From Pararhodobacter zhoushanensis (lineage in GTDB: Bacteria > Pseudomonadota > Alphaproteobacteria > Rhodobacterales > Rhodobacteraceae): a stretch of DNA of 64,000 nt. Under the pieces are notes generated by a model that was not told the origin of the DNA, made no database searches, and saw nothing but the letters and a program-made list of their open reading frames with translations. How positions within the stretch are numbered: the first letter of the stretch is position 1; each line of letters starts with the position of its first letter. Position numbers and translations under genes: made by a program. Below are positions 36,850-44,973 of the stretch, piece by piece. The stretch is taken from contig NZ_REEZ01000005.1 in assembly GCF_003990445.1 (NCBI RefSeq), forward strand, positions 1-64,000. Reading direction: 5' to 3'.

Positions 36850-37986
36850 ATGATTTTTTCATTTTCCCCCTTTCGTCCGGCCACCCTTGGCCTTGCCGCG
36901 CTGATTGCGGGCGGTGCGGCCACCTCGGCGCTGGCCTGCCCGGACTGGAGCCAGTCAGGCGCGCCGGTGGCCTTTTCCGCCGATGAAATGTGGGTGCCGC
37001 AAAGCCTGCCGGTCGTTGCGGGCGGCAATGTCGACCTGAGCACCTGCCCGATCGAGGGCCACGGCTGGGTCATCACCGCGCCCGATTTCGACCTGACCGT
37101 GACCGACAATACCGCCGGGCGCGAGCTGGAATTCCGGGTCGAGGCCGAGTGCGACACCGTGCTGCTGGTCAATGACGCCACCGGAGCGTGGCATTTCAAC
37201 GATGATGACGGCGACAGTCTTACCTCGCGCATCCGGCTGACCAATGCACCGGCCGGGGCCTATGACATCTGGGTCGGCACGTTCAATCAGGCCAGCTGTC
37301 AGGCGGCGCTGGTGCTGGAAACCTTCGGCGGTGCCGCCATGACCCCCACCGCGCCGGATGCGCCCGCCAACATGACCGGTCTGCGCAATCAGGTCGGTGA
37401 GACGCTCAGCTTCACCGTGACCGGTGCCAACTCAGGGTCGGTCTGGGGATCGGGTGTCTATACCGATGACAGTTCGGTCGCGCGGGCGGCGGTGCATGCT
37501 GGTGTGCTGCAGGTGGGTGAGACGGGCGTTGTCGAGGTGACGATCCTGCCGGGCCAGCAGTCCTATGCGGGGTCGTCCGCCAATGGCGTGCAATCGTCGA
37601 ACTATGGTACCTGGTCAGGCAGCTACAGCTTTGCAGGTATTCCCGACGCGCCTGAGGCACCGATGGCCCCGACCAACCTGACCGAATACCGCGGGCAGGT
37701 GGGCGAGACGCTCAGCTTCACCGTGACCGGTGCCGGCTCGGGGTCGGTCTGGGGCTCGGGCATCTATACCGATGACAGCTCGGTTGCGCGGGCGGCGGTG
37801 CATGCCGGTGTGCTGCAGGTGGGCGAGACGGGTGTGGTTCAGGTGATGATCCTGCCGGGCGAGCAGAGCTATCAGGGCTCGACGGCCCATGACGTGCAAT
37901 CGTCGAACTATGGTACCTGGCGCGGCAGCTACAGCTTTGTGATGCCCTCGGCGTCTCAGCCCGGTGCCCCGACGCAGGGCAAGTAA
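36850..37986 (+). CDS. Secreted paralogue: one Cys-rich PPC-like repeat and two LCCL domains
   Basis: The 378-residue protein has the signal peptide MIFSFSPFRPATLGLAALIA ending SALA before Cys30. One repeat (about 30-160) shares MWVPQSLPVVAGGNVDLSTC, LEFRVEAECDTVLLV, FNDDDG and YDIWVGTF with the upstream protein. Two LCCL domains (about 175-265 and 280-370) read SVWGSGVYTDDSSVARAAVH and SVWGSGIYTDDSSVARAAVH and are nearly identical to each other, suggesting recent duplication. It is separated from its larger paralogue by 148 bp and ends at a strong terminator. Function unknown. Confidence 0.82.
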   Translation: MIFSFSPFRPATLGLAALIAGGAATSALACPDWSQSGAPVAFSADEMWVPQSLPVVAGGNVDLSTCPIEGHGWVITAPDFDLTVTDNTAGRELEFRVEAECDTVLLVNDATGAWHFNDDDGDSLTSRIRLTNAPAGAYDIWVGTFNQASCQAALVLETFGGAAMTPTAPDAPANMTGLRNQVGETLSFTVTGANSGSVWGSGVYTDDSSVARAAVHAGVLQVGETGVVEVTILPGQQSYAGSSANGVQSSNYGTWSGSYSFAGIPDAPEAPMAPTNLTEYRGQVGETLSFTVTGAGSGSVWGSGIYTDDSSVARAAVHAGVLQVGETGVVQVMILPGEQSYQGSTAHDVQSSNYGTWRGSYSFVMPSASQPGAPTQGK

Positions 37987-38002
37987 GCCATCAGCACAGA
38001 AG

Positions 38003-38032
38003 AAAGGCCCGGCGTCACCGCCGGGCCTTTTT
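38003..38032. terminator. Strong bidirectional-type terminator
   Basis: AAAGGCCCGGCG (38003-38014) pairs perfectly with CGCCGGGCCTTT (38019-38030) around a TCAC loop, followed by TT and GTTT. On the other strand the hairpin is followed by CTTCTGTGC, so it mainly serves the LCCL gene but lies four bases from the stop of the convergent gene. Confidence 0.85.
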
Positions 38033-38035
38033 GTT

Positions 38036-39667
38036 TCAGACGTTTTGACCCAGCCGGGCCAGGGCCGCGTTGAACGGGGCGAACTGCGCGTCATACCGCT
38101 TCCAGCCGCCCACCGAGCGATCCGAGATCGCCTCGCGCACCTGTGCCGCCGAGGCGGTGGTGATGACGCGCTGCGTGTTTTGCGGGGCCAGCATCGCGGC
38201 GTCCCAGTCCAGCCCCAGATGCGCGGCCAGACGGCGGGTTTCTCCCTCGGGGTCGGTGACCAGATCCTCATAGCGGCAGGTCAGGATCGCATCGGGGAAT
38301 TGCGCCTGCCAATGGTCCATCAGCTCGCAATGCTGGGCGTAATAGCTGGCGATATCGTCCAGATCACAGGTCCAGTTCAGGCCCGGAACGGTGAAATGGG
38401 CGCGGTAGACCGACAGCGCGATGTCGCGCGGGTCGCGCAGGGTGCGGATGATGCGGGCCTGCGGGAACAGCGTCAGGATCAGCCCGACCCAATCGGCATT
38501 CTGCGGCATCTTGTCGGTGATGCGCTGGGCGTCGGGGGCGAGTGCGCGCAGGGCGGCAAGCTGCGCCGCCGCCGTGTCGCGCACGAAGCTTTCGTCCAGC
38601 TTGCGCGGGGCTTCCAGCAAGCCTGCGCCCAGCTGCATCATGGCGGGCCGCTCGCCCGCGCCATGCACGGCGGGGTGGCTGGCGAGGATCTGCTCGACCA
38701 GCGTGGTGCCTGAGCGGGGCATGCCGACCACGAAGACCGGCAGCGAACTGGGGTTGCCTGCCTCAGCCAGCCGCGCCACCGTCTGCGGCGTGAAGAGCGC
38801 CTTGAGGCGGGTAATTTCCTTGCGGCGCTGGCCGTGGGAATAGGCGGGCAGCGCGGCGCGGCGGGCGGTATTGGCGGCGGTCAGATGCGTGAAGGCCTGC
38901 GCATCCTCGCCGGTATCCGCCAGCGCCTTGGCCAAAGCGAAGTCCAGATGCATCCTTGTGTCGCCCGTCGCTTGGGCGTGCTGCGCCTGCATCTGCGCGA
39001 TCAGCGGATCGCCGGGGGCAAAGCGGGTGATCATCGCCAGCCCTTCCCAGGCGTTGCCAAGGGCGGGGTCGGCATCCAGCGCGGCGGTGAAGCTGGTGCG
39101 GGCGGCGTCCAGATCGCCCTGCGTGGTGCGGATCTCGCCGGTGATCATCTGCGCCTCGGGGTGGTCGGGCAGCTTGGCCAGCGTCGCCAGTGCCGCGTCC
39201 AGATCGCCCTGCGCTCGCTGGATCGTCGCCAGCATCAAGAGCGTGCCCGCGTGATCGGGTTCCAGCGTCAGTGCCTGCGTGGCGGCGGCCTTGGCGGCGG
39301 CCCAGTTGGCGCGCAAGACCAGCACGCTGGCCAGATTGCGCTGCATCAGGGCATCGTCAGGCTGCTGCGCCAGCGCGGCGCGGATCGGGGCCTCGGCCTC
39401 GGGCAGCGCGCCGGTGGCGATCAGCGCCGAGATCAGGTTGTGGTTCGCCTCGCCATACCCCGGTGCCAGATCGAGCGCGCGGCGAAAGGCGCGCGGAGCC
39501 TCGGCGGCGCGGCCATCCTGCATCAGCGCGACGCCCAGCACGTTGTGCAGCAAGGGCTCACGCGGGAACTGGCGGATCAACGCGCGGGTCTGGGCGATGG
39601 CGGGGGCGAAATCGCCCGCCCGCATCAGCGCTTCGAGGTCGTGCATCTCGCGGTCGGTGGGCGGCAT
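38036..39667 (-). CDS. TPR-repeat sulfotransferase
   Basis: The 543-residue protein has N-terminal tetratricopeptide repeats (about 5-270, e.g. PLLHNVLGVALMQDGRAAEA) and a C-terminal sulfotransferase domain. The PAPS 5'-phosphosulfate loop VVGMPRSGTTLVEQ is at residues 313-326, and the 3'-phosphate site is IIRTLRDPRDIALSVYRAHF. This resembles a family of bacterial proteins that may sulfate proteins, glycans or lipids. The acceptor is unknown. It is convergent with the LCCL pair. Confidence 0.83.
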   Translation of the reverse strand: MPPTDREMHDLEALMRAGDFAPAIAQTRALIRQFPREPLLHNVLGVALMQDGRAAEAPRAFRRALDLAPGYGEANHNLISALIATGALPEAEAPIRAALAQQPDDALMQRNLASVLVLRANWAAAKAAATQALTLEPDHAGTLLMLATIQRAQGDLDAALATLAKLPDHPEAQMITGEIRTTQGDLDAARTSFTAALDADPALGNAWEGLAMITRFAPGDPLIAQMQAQHAQATGDTRMHLDFALAKALADTGEDAQAFTHLTAANTARRAALPAYSHGQRRKEITRLKALFTPQTVARLAEAGNPSSLPVFVVGMPRSGTTLVEQILASHPAVHGAGERPAMMQLGAGLLEAPRKLDESFVRDTAAAQLAALRALAPDAQRITDKMPQNADWVGLILTLFPQARIIRTLRDPRDIALSVYRAHFTVPGLNWTCDLDDIASYYAQHCELMDHWQAQFPDAILTCRYEDLVTDPEGETRRLAAHLGLDWDAAMLAPQNTQRVITTASAAQVREAISDRSVGGWKRYDAQFAPFNAALARLGQNV

Positions 39668-39752
39668 GGCGGCTCCTGTGGGGACTGGCCCCGTGGGTGC
39701 CCGTTGCGGGCCAAGGCGTCAAGTCCCCCGGGGCGCTCGGCCCCGGGGTGGG

Positions 39753-42700
39753 TCAGTGAAAATCCCGGCTGGGGAACAGGATCCTGGCCTGATCGCGCGG
39801 ATGCATCGCCCCGCGCGCGGTCTTCGAGCGCAAGGGATGCTTGCCCGGCAGCTCACGCGCCTGCACCGGGCGGCGGGTCTCGTCGCCGCGGCCTTCGGTC
39901 GGGTCGATGGCCTCCATCCCCAATTCGCCCAGCAGGGCCAGATTGGGTGAGTAATCCTCGACCGTCTCGGCGATCAGGTGGATGATCCCCTGTTCGCGCT
40001 GCAGCCGCCCGGTGATCTTGAGCAGCCGCCCACCGATCACGATGCGGCGGAACTGCTCGTAAACCTTGCGCCAGACCACGACGTTGCAGACACCCGTCTC
40101 ATCCTCGAGCGTGATGAAGATCACGCCCGAGGCCGTGCCGGGCCGCTGCCGGGTGATCACCAGCCCGCAGACGCTGACCCGGTGGCCCGCGCGCGCCAGG
40201 TCGCGATGCGCGGTCAGGCCGGGCAGATGGGGGCGGATGATCTCCATCGGATGCGCCCTGAGCGACAGGCGCAGCGACAGGTAATCGTCGATCACCTGCT
40301 CGCCCAGCGTCATCTGCGGCAGGTCGGCTATGGGTTCGACGATGCCCTCGCCCTCAACCCCGAACAGCGGCAGCGGTTTGGGCGCGCGGATCGCCCGCAC
40401 CGCCCAGAGCGCATCGCGCCGGTTGATGCGCATGCCGGCGAAAGCGTCGGCCTCGGCCAGTGTTTCCAGTGACGGGGGCGGCACCCCGGCGCGGCGCCAC
40501 AGGCTTTCGACATCCGGGTAGCCATTGCCGCGCGCCGCGACGATCCATGAGGCATCCTCTTCGCGCAGCCCCTTGATCTGGCGGAACCCCAGCCGCAGCG
40601 CCAGCGTGCCGTCGGCGCGTTTTTCCAGCGTGTTGTCCCATTGCGAATGGTTCACGCTGACCGGCCGGACCTCGTGCCCATGTTCGCGCAGATCGCGCAC
40701 GATCTGGGCGGGGGCGTAAAAGCCCATCGGCTGCGAGTTCAGCAGCGCGCAGGTGAAGGCCGCCGGGTGATGGCGCTTGAGCCAGGCCGAGGCATAGACC
40801 AGAAGCGCAAAGCTGGCGGCGTGGCTTTCGGGAAAGCCATATTCACCGAAGCCTTCGATTTGGGCAAAGCATTGCTCGGCAAAGGGCAGATCATAGCTGC
40901 GTTCCAGCATGCCGTTGATGAACCGGTCCTTGAAGGTGCTGATCGTGCCCATCCGCTTGAACGTCGCCAGCGAGCGGCGCAAACGGTCGGCCTCTTCGGG
41001 GGTGAAGCCTGCGGCGACCACGGCGATCTGCATCGCCTGTTCCTGAAACAGCGGCACGCCCAGCGTGCGCCCGAGCACATGTTGCAGGTCGGTCGAGGGC
41101 AGGACGATGTCCTCCTTGCCCTGACGGCGGTTGATATAGGGATGCACCATGCCGCCCTGAATGGGACCGGGCCGGATGATCGCCACCTCGATCACCAGAT
41201 CGTAGAATTTGCGCGGTTTCATGCGCGGCAGAAAGTTCATCTGCGCGCGCGATTCCACCTGAAACACCCCCACCGCATCGGCGCGGCAGAGCATGTCATA
41301 GGTCTCGGGGTCCTCGCGCGGCAGGGTTTCCAGACTCCAGTCATGCCCGCCATGCTGGTGCACCATATCAAAGCATTTGCGGATGCAGGTGAGCATGCCC
41401 AGCGACAGCACATCCACCTTCAGGATGCCCAGAGCGTCGATGTCGTCCTTGTCCCACTCGATCACCGTGCGCCCCTCCATCGAGGCGTTCTCGATCGGGC
41501 ACAGCTCGTCCAGCCGGCCCTTGGTGATGACAAACCCGCCGACATGCTGGCTGAGGTGGCGCGGAAAGCCGATGATCTCGGCGATCAGGTCCATGGTCAG
41601 CGCCAGCCGCCGGTCGTCAGGGTTCAGGCCCAGCTCCAGCAGGCTCTCGCGGCTGGGTGGGCGCGAGGACCAGCCCCAGCTGCCCCCGGCAATCGCCGCC
41701 AGCATATCCTCGCTCAGCCCCATCACCTTGCCCACCTCGCGGATCGCGGCGCGGCTGCGGAAATGGATCACCGTTGCGGTCAGCCCGGCGCGGTGGCGGC
41801 CATAGGTCTCATAGATGTGCTGGATCACCTCTTCACGGCGCTCATGCTCGAAATCGACGTCGATGTCGGGCGGCTCGCCGCGCGCCTCGGACATGAAACG
41901 CTCGAACACCATGGAAATCACATCCGGCGAGACCTCGGTGATGCCCAGAACGTAGCAGATCACCGAATTGGCCGCCGAGCCGCGCCCCTGACACAGGATG
42001 CCCCTGCTGCGCGCAAAGGCCACGATGTCATTGACGGTCAGGAAATAGGCGGCAAAGCCCAGCCTGGCGATGATGCGCAGCTCTTTTTCGACCTTCTCCA
42101 TCGTCTTTCGCGGCACGCCATCGGGGAAACGCCACCGCAGCCCCTCTGCCGTCAGCCGTTCCAGCCGCTTTTGCGGCGGTTCGCCGTTGGAAATCTCGTC
42201 GGGGTATTCATAGCTCAGCTCATCGAGCGAGAACGCGCAGCGCCCGGCAATCTCCAGCGAGCGGCGCACCGCTGCCGGGTGGTCGCGGAACATGCGGGCC
42301 ATGTCGGCGGGCGATTTGAGTCGCCGCTCGGCGTTGGGCAGCGACCGGCGGCCGATCTCGTCGATGCGGCATTTCTCGCGCAGGCAGGTCAGCACATCGG
42401 CCAGACGGCGGCGGCGACCGTGATGCATCAGCGCATCGCCCACCGCCACCATCGGCACGCCACTGCGCTGGGCCATCCCGGCAATGGCATCCAGCCGATC
42501 CTCATCGCGCCCGTCATAGCGCGGGGCGGCACCGATAAAGACATGGCCGGGAAAGCGCCGCATCATGTCGCGCAACAGGGTGATGGGGGCGGGGCCCTGC
42601 GTGGGGCCGGGCATGGGGTCAGGGGGCAAGGCGATCAGGATCAGGCCTTCGGCGCCGCCGTGATCGCCGCCCTGCAGATCGTCCAGCCGCAGATCGCAGT

Positions 42701-43151
42701 TGCCCTTCTCGGCGCGCCGCTTGCCGGTGCTCAGCATCCGCGACAGGCGGGCATAGGCGGCCCGGTCGGTGGGCAGCGCCACCCATTCCACGGGCGAATC
42801 GCTCAGCACCAGCCGCGCGCCGATGATCAGCTTGGGCAAGCGCGGCGGCACGGGCAGGCCGGGGCCGCCGTGGCTTTGGCGGCTGGACGGGTCATGCACC
42901 ATCTGTCCGCGGATCGTCACCGGCCCGCCCGTCTCCAGCGCCCGCGCGATCTCGCGCAGGGCCGAATGCGCGCGCACCACCCCGGCCAGCGAGTTGCGGT
43001 CGGTGATGGCGATCCCGGCCAGCCCCAACTCGGCGGCGCGCGCGACCAGTTCCTCAGGGTGCGAGGCCCCGGTGAGGAAGGTGAAGTTCGACGTCACGCA
43101 CAGCTCGGCATAGCCGGTCTCGGGCGTCATATCCTGACCACGTTCGCTCAT
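39753..43151 (-). CDS. dnaE2: Error-prone DNA polymerase DnaE2 (ImuC)
   Basis: The 1132-residue C-family polymerase has an N-terminal PHP domain (YAELCVTSNFTFLTGASHPE), catalytic Asp in PPDIDVDFEHERREEVIQHI, KDDIDALGILKVDVLSLGML, VLPFAEQ-like finger segments (YDLPFAEQCFAQIEGFGEYG, FPESHAASFALLVYASAWLK), and a C-terminal OB fold (GVIFITLEDETGVCNVVVWR). DnaE2 performs SOS-induced translesion synthesis with ImuB. The start ATG overlaps the imuB stop (ATGA) and follows AAGGAGA. It is expected to be under LexA through the box upstream of imuB. Confidence 0.94.
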   Translation of the reverse strand: MSERGQDMTPETGYAELCVTSNFTFLTGASHPEELVARAAELGLAGIAITDRNSLAGVVRAHSALREIARALETGGPVTIRGQMVHDPSSRQSHGGPGLPVPPRLPKLIIGARLVLSDSPVEWVALPTDRAAYARLSRMLSTGKRRAEKGNCDLRLDDLQGGDHGGAEGLILIALPPDPMPGPTQGPAPITLLRDMMRRFPGHVFIGAAPRYDGRDEDRLDAIAGMAQRSGVPMVAVGDALMHHGRRRRLADVLTCLREKCRIDEIGRRSLPNAERRLKSPADMARMFRDHPAAVRRSLEIAGRCAFSLDELSYEYPDEISNGEPPQKRLERLTAEGLRWRFPDGVPRKTMEKVEKELRIIARLGFAAYFLTVNDIVAFARSRGILCQGRGSAANSVICYVLGITEVSPDVISMVFERFMSEARGEPPDIDVDFEHERREEVIQHIYETYGRHRAGLTATVIHFRSRAAIREVGKVMGLSEDMLAAIAGGSWGWSSRPPSRESLLELGLNPDDRRLALTMDLIAEIIGFPRHLSQHVGGFVITKGRLDELCPIENASMEGRTVIEWDKDDIDALGILKVDVLSLGMLTCIRKCFDMVHQHGGHDWSLETLPREDPETYDMLCRADAVGVFQVESRAQMNFLPRMKPRKFYDLVIEVAIIRPGPIQGGMVHPYINRRQGKEDIVLPSTDLQHVLGRTLGVPLFQEQAMQIAVVAAGFTPEEADRLRRSLATFKRMGTISTFKDRFINGMLERSYDLPFAEQCFAQIEGFGEYGFPESHAASFALLVYASAWLKRHHPAAFTCALLNSQPMGFYAPAQIVRDLREHGHEVRPVSVNHSQWDNTLEKRADGTLALRLGFRQIKGLREEDASWIVAARGNGYPDVESLWRRAGVPPPSLETLAEADAFAGMRINRRDALWAVRAIRAPKPLPLFGVEGEGIVEPIADLPQMTLGEQVIDDYLSLRLSLRAHPMEIIRPHLPGLTAHRDLARAGHRVSVCGLVITRQRPGTASGVIFITLEDETGVCNVVVWRKVYEQFRRIVIGGRLLKITGRLQREQGIIHLIAETVEDYSPNLALLGELGMEAIDPTEGRGDETRRPVQARELPGKHPLRSKTARGAMHPRDQARILFPSRDFH

Positions 43152-44647
43152 GCGAATTCTCCTTGGACCCACCAGCCGGGGTCTTGCGGGGTGAAAAACA
43201 GCCACAACCGAGGGCCCTCGACCGTGTCGATGCGCCAGTAATCGCGCACGCCGCTGCGCCAGCCGGGATCGTCCAGCCACCATTCGGGCGTCAGACGTTC
43301 TGGCCCGGTGGTGCGCGCGGCGGTCAGCGCGCGCCGCCGCCAGCGAAAGCGCTGCGGCGGGCCCGAGGCCCGCAACCCGATCAGGGGCTCGGGCGGGAAC
43401 AACACCAAAGGGCGGTCAGGACCGGGGGGCCAGGCGGCAGCGCCGGGGGCCTCGGTATAGGCGGCGGCAGCGATCTGGAAGGCACGCTCGGGGATATGGC
43501 TGTCGGCGGGCAGGAAGCGGGTCAGCGCCTCCAGCCCCAGCCGGTTGCCCAAGCGCGTCATCAGATCGGCCAAAGCGTCTGAATCCGTGGTGCCGCGCGC
43601 GCCCGCGCCCTGTGTGCCGGTGACCTGCGCGGGCGGCAGGGATTCCACCAGCGGCGCGGTCAGCCGCATGGCGTCAAAGCCGAAACCGGCATCCAGCGCC
43701 TCGACCGCGCGCGCGAAGAGCGCGGCCATGGCCGGCGCGTCACGCATCGGGCGGGCGAGGGCGATCTCGGCCTCGGCCCGCGTGCCGTCGCTGCGCTGAA
43801 GCTCCAAATGCAGGCGGCGCGCGCCGTGCTCCTCGGCGCTCAGCCGGGCGCAGAGCCGCACCAGCAGCCGTTCCAGACCCGCCATTACATCGGTGGCCAG
43901 ACCAATCGGCTCGGGCAGGTTGAGGCGGATGGCATAGGGCGCGTCCTCGGGCGGGGCGGCAACCGGCTCGCCCACCGCGCCAATGGCTTGATCATAGCGC
44001 AACAAGAGATCGCCGCCAAAGCGCCGGGCCAGCGTGGCGCGGGAGGCGCGGGCCAGATCCTGCACCTGCCGGATCCCGAGGCGCGACAGCGGCAGGCAGA
44101 TCTCGGCAGGCAGGCGCAAGGCCGCCAGCGGCAGCGCAGCGATCGCCTCGCGCGCCTCGGCGGCCAAGGTCACCGGGGCCGGGGCATGGCGCGCCAGGCC
44201 CCAGGCCGCGCCGCGTGTGGGCGCCACGGCGACCCGCGTCTCGAACCCCATATCGGCCAGCCGCGCGCGCATGTCACGCACCAGCGCGGCCTCCCCGCCC
44301 CACAGATGTGCCGCGCCGCTCAGATCCATCACCAGCCCGTCACTGCCATCGACGGCAATCCACGGTGCATAGCGCAACGCCCAGCGGCGCAGGCCGTTGA
44401 GCGCCTTGAGGGGCCACTCGGGATCGTAAGGCCGGGTGGTGAGCGTCGGCAAAAGCGTGCGCGCCTCGGACAGCGATTGCCCCCGGCGCACCCCCAGTGC
44501 CTCGGCCGAGTGGCTGAGACAGGCCAACACGTCACCCCGCCCCTGCCGCGCGATCAGCGCAAACGGGGTTTTCAGGGCCTTCTCCCGCCGCTGGTGCACA
44601 TCGCTGGCCAGCCGGGGAAGGAACAAGGACAGGGTGCGCGGCTCCAT
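43148..44647 (-). CDS. imuB: Y-family polymerase-like mutagenesis protein ImuB
   Basis: The 499-residue protein resembles Y-family polymerases (RTLSLFLPRLASDVHQRREK, AWIAVDGSDG-type palm segment PWIAVDGSDGLVMDLSGAAH, LGIRQVQDLARASRATLARR) but lacks the full acidic catalytic triad. It has the ImuB C-terminus with RLWLFFTPQDPGWWVQGEFA. ImuB is an adaptor that brings DnaE2 to the beta clamp. A LexA box lies 13 bases before its start. imuA, usually first in such operons, is absent here. Confidence 0.9.
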   Translation of the reverse strand: MEPRTLSLFLPRLASDVHQRREKALKTPFALIARQGRGDVLACLSHSAEALGVRRGQSLSEARTLLPTLTTRPYDPEWPLKALNGLRRWALRYAPWIAVDGSDGLVMDLSGAAHLWGGEAALVRDMRARLADMGFETRVAVAPTRGAAWGLARHAPAPVTLAAEAREAIAALPLAALRLPAEICLPLSRLGIRQVQDLARASRATLARRFGGDLLLRYDQAIGAVGEPVAAPPEDAPYAIRLNLPEPIGLATDVMAGLERLLVRLCARLSAEEHGARRLHLELQRSDGTRAEAEIALARPMRDAPAMAALFARAVEALDAGFGFDAMRLTAPLVESLPPAQVTGTQGAGARGTTDSDALADLMTRLGNRLGLEALTRFLPADSHIPERAFQIAAAAYTEAPGAAAWPPGPDRPLVLFPPEPLIGLRASGPPQRFRWRRRALTAARTTGPERLTPEWWLDDPGWRSGVRDYWRIDTVEGPRLWLFFTPQDPGWWVQGEFA

Positions 44648-44659
44648 TGCTCCTGACGT

Positions 44660-44674
44660 GTTCGCTATATGTTC
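44660..44674 (-). promoter_or_regulatory. LexA (SOS) box upstream of imuB-dnaE2
   Basis: GTTC (44660-44663), seven bases, GTTC (44671-44674): the alphaproteobacterial LexA operator GTTC-N7-GTTC, read GAAC-N7-GAAC in the direction of imuB, 13 bases before the ATG. LexA bound here should repress imuB-dnaE2 until DNA damage. Confidence 0.9.
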
Positions 44675-44720
44675 TCATCTAGCGCGGCCAGGAAAACGAG
44701 TCGAGTCAGGGGGGAGGGGC

Positions 44721-44910
44721 GGCGCTCGGGCCCATCGAGGGCCCTCGCGCCGCTCGGGGGCGCTGCCCCCGCCGGACCGTGCCGGCCCGCCCCCGGGATA
44801 TTTCAGGCATAAAGTTGCAGGTTAACAAACCGTTAACGCCCAACTTTATGCTGCAAATATCCTCGGGGGGTGAATTCGGCTTTAGCCGAAGAGGGGGGCC
44901 GAGGCCCCCC
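44721..44910. repeat. Composite intergenic repeat, copy g (full copy; fills most of 44648-44973)
   Basis: This is the main content of the only gene-free stretch above 300 bases. Left module (type 2): GGCGC-TC-GGGCCC-ATCGA-GGGCCC-TC-GCGCC at 44721-44751, then CGGGGGC-GCT-GCCCCCG. Core: CCCCCGGGATATTTCAGGCA, TAAAGTTG, GTTAACAAACCGTTAACGCC, CAACTTTATGCTGCAAATAT and CC. Right module (type 1): TGAAT, TCGGCT-TT-AGCCGA (44876-44889), AGAGGGGGGCC-GA-GGCCCCCC. It separates the convergence-free junction of the spermidine synthase gene (ending) and imuB (starting), both on the minus strand. No other gene is seen in the stretch. Confidence 0.83.
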
Positions 44911-44973
44911 TGAACGCACGAAAAGGAACGCGCGCGGGCGTGCCCGCGCGCTCAGGTCAGATCCTGCGGAAAC

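Noticed and set aside
40641-43241. Long open frame opposite dnaE2
   Set aside because: Mirror of a conserved polymerase gene; composition is that of an antisense shadow.
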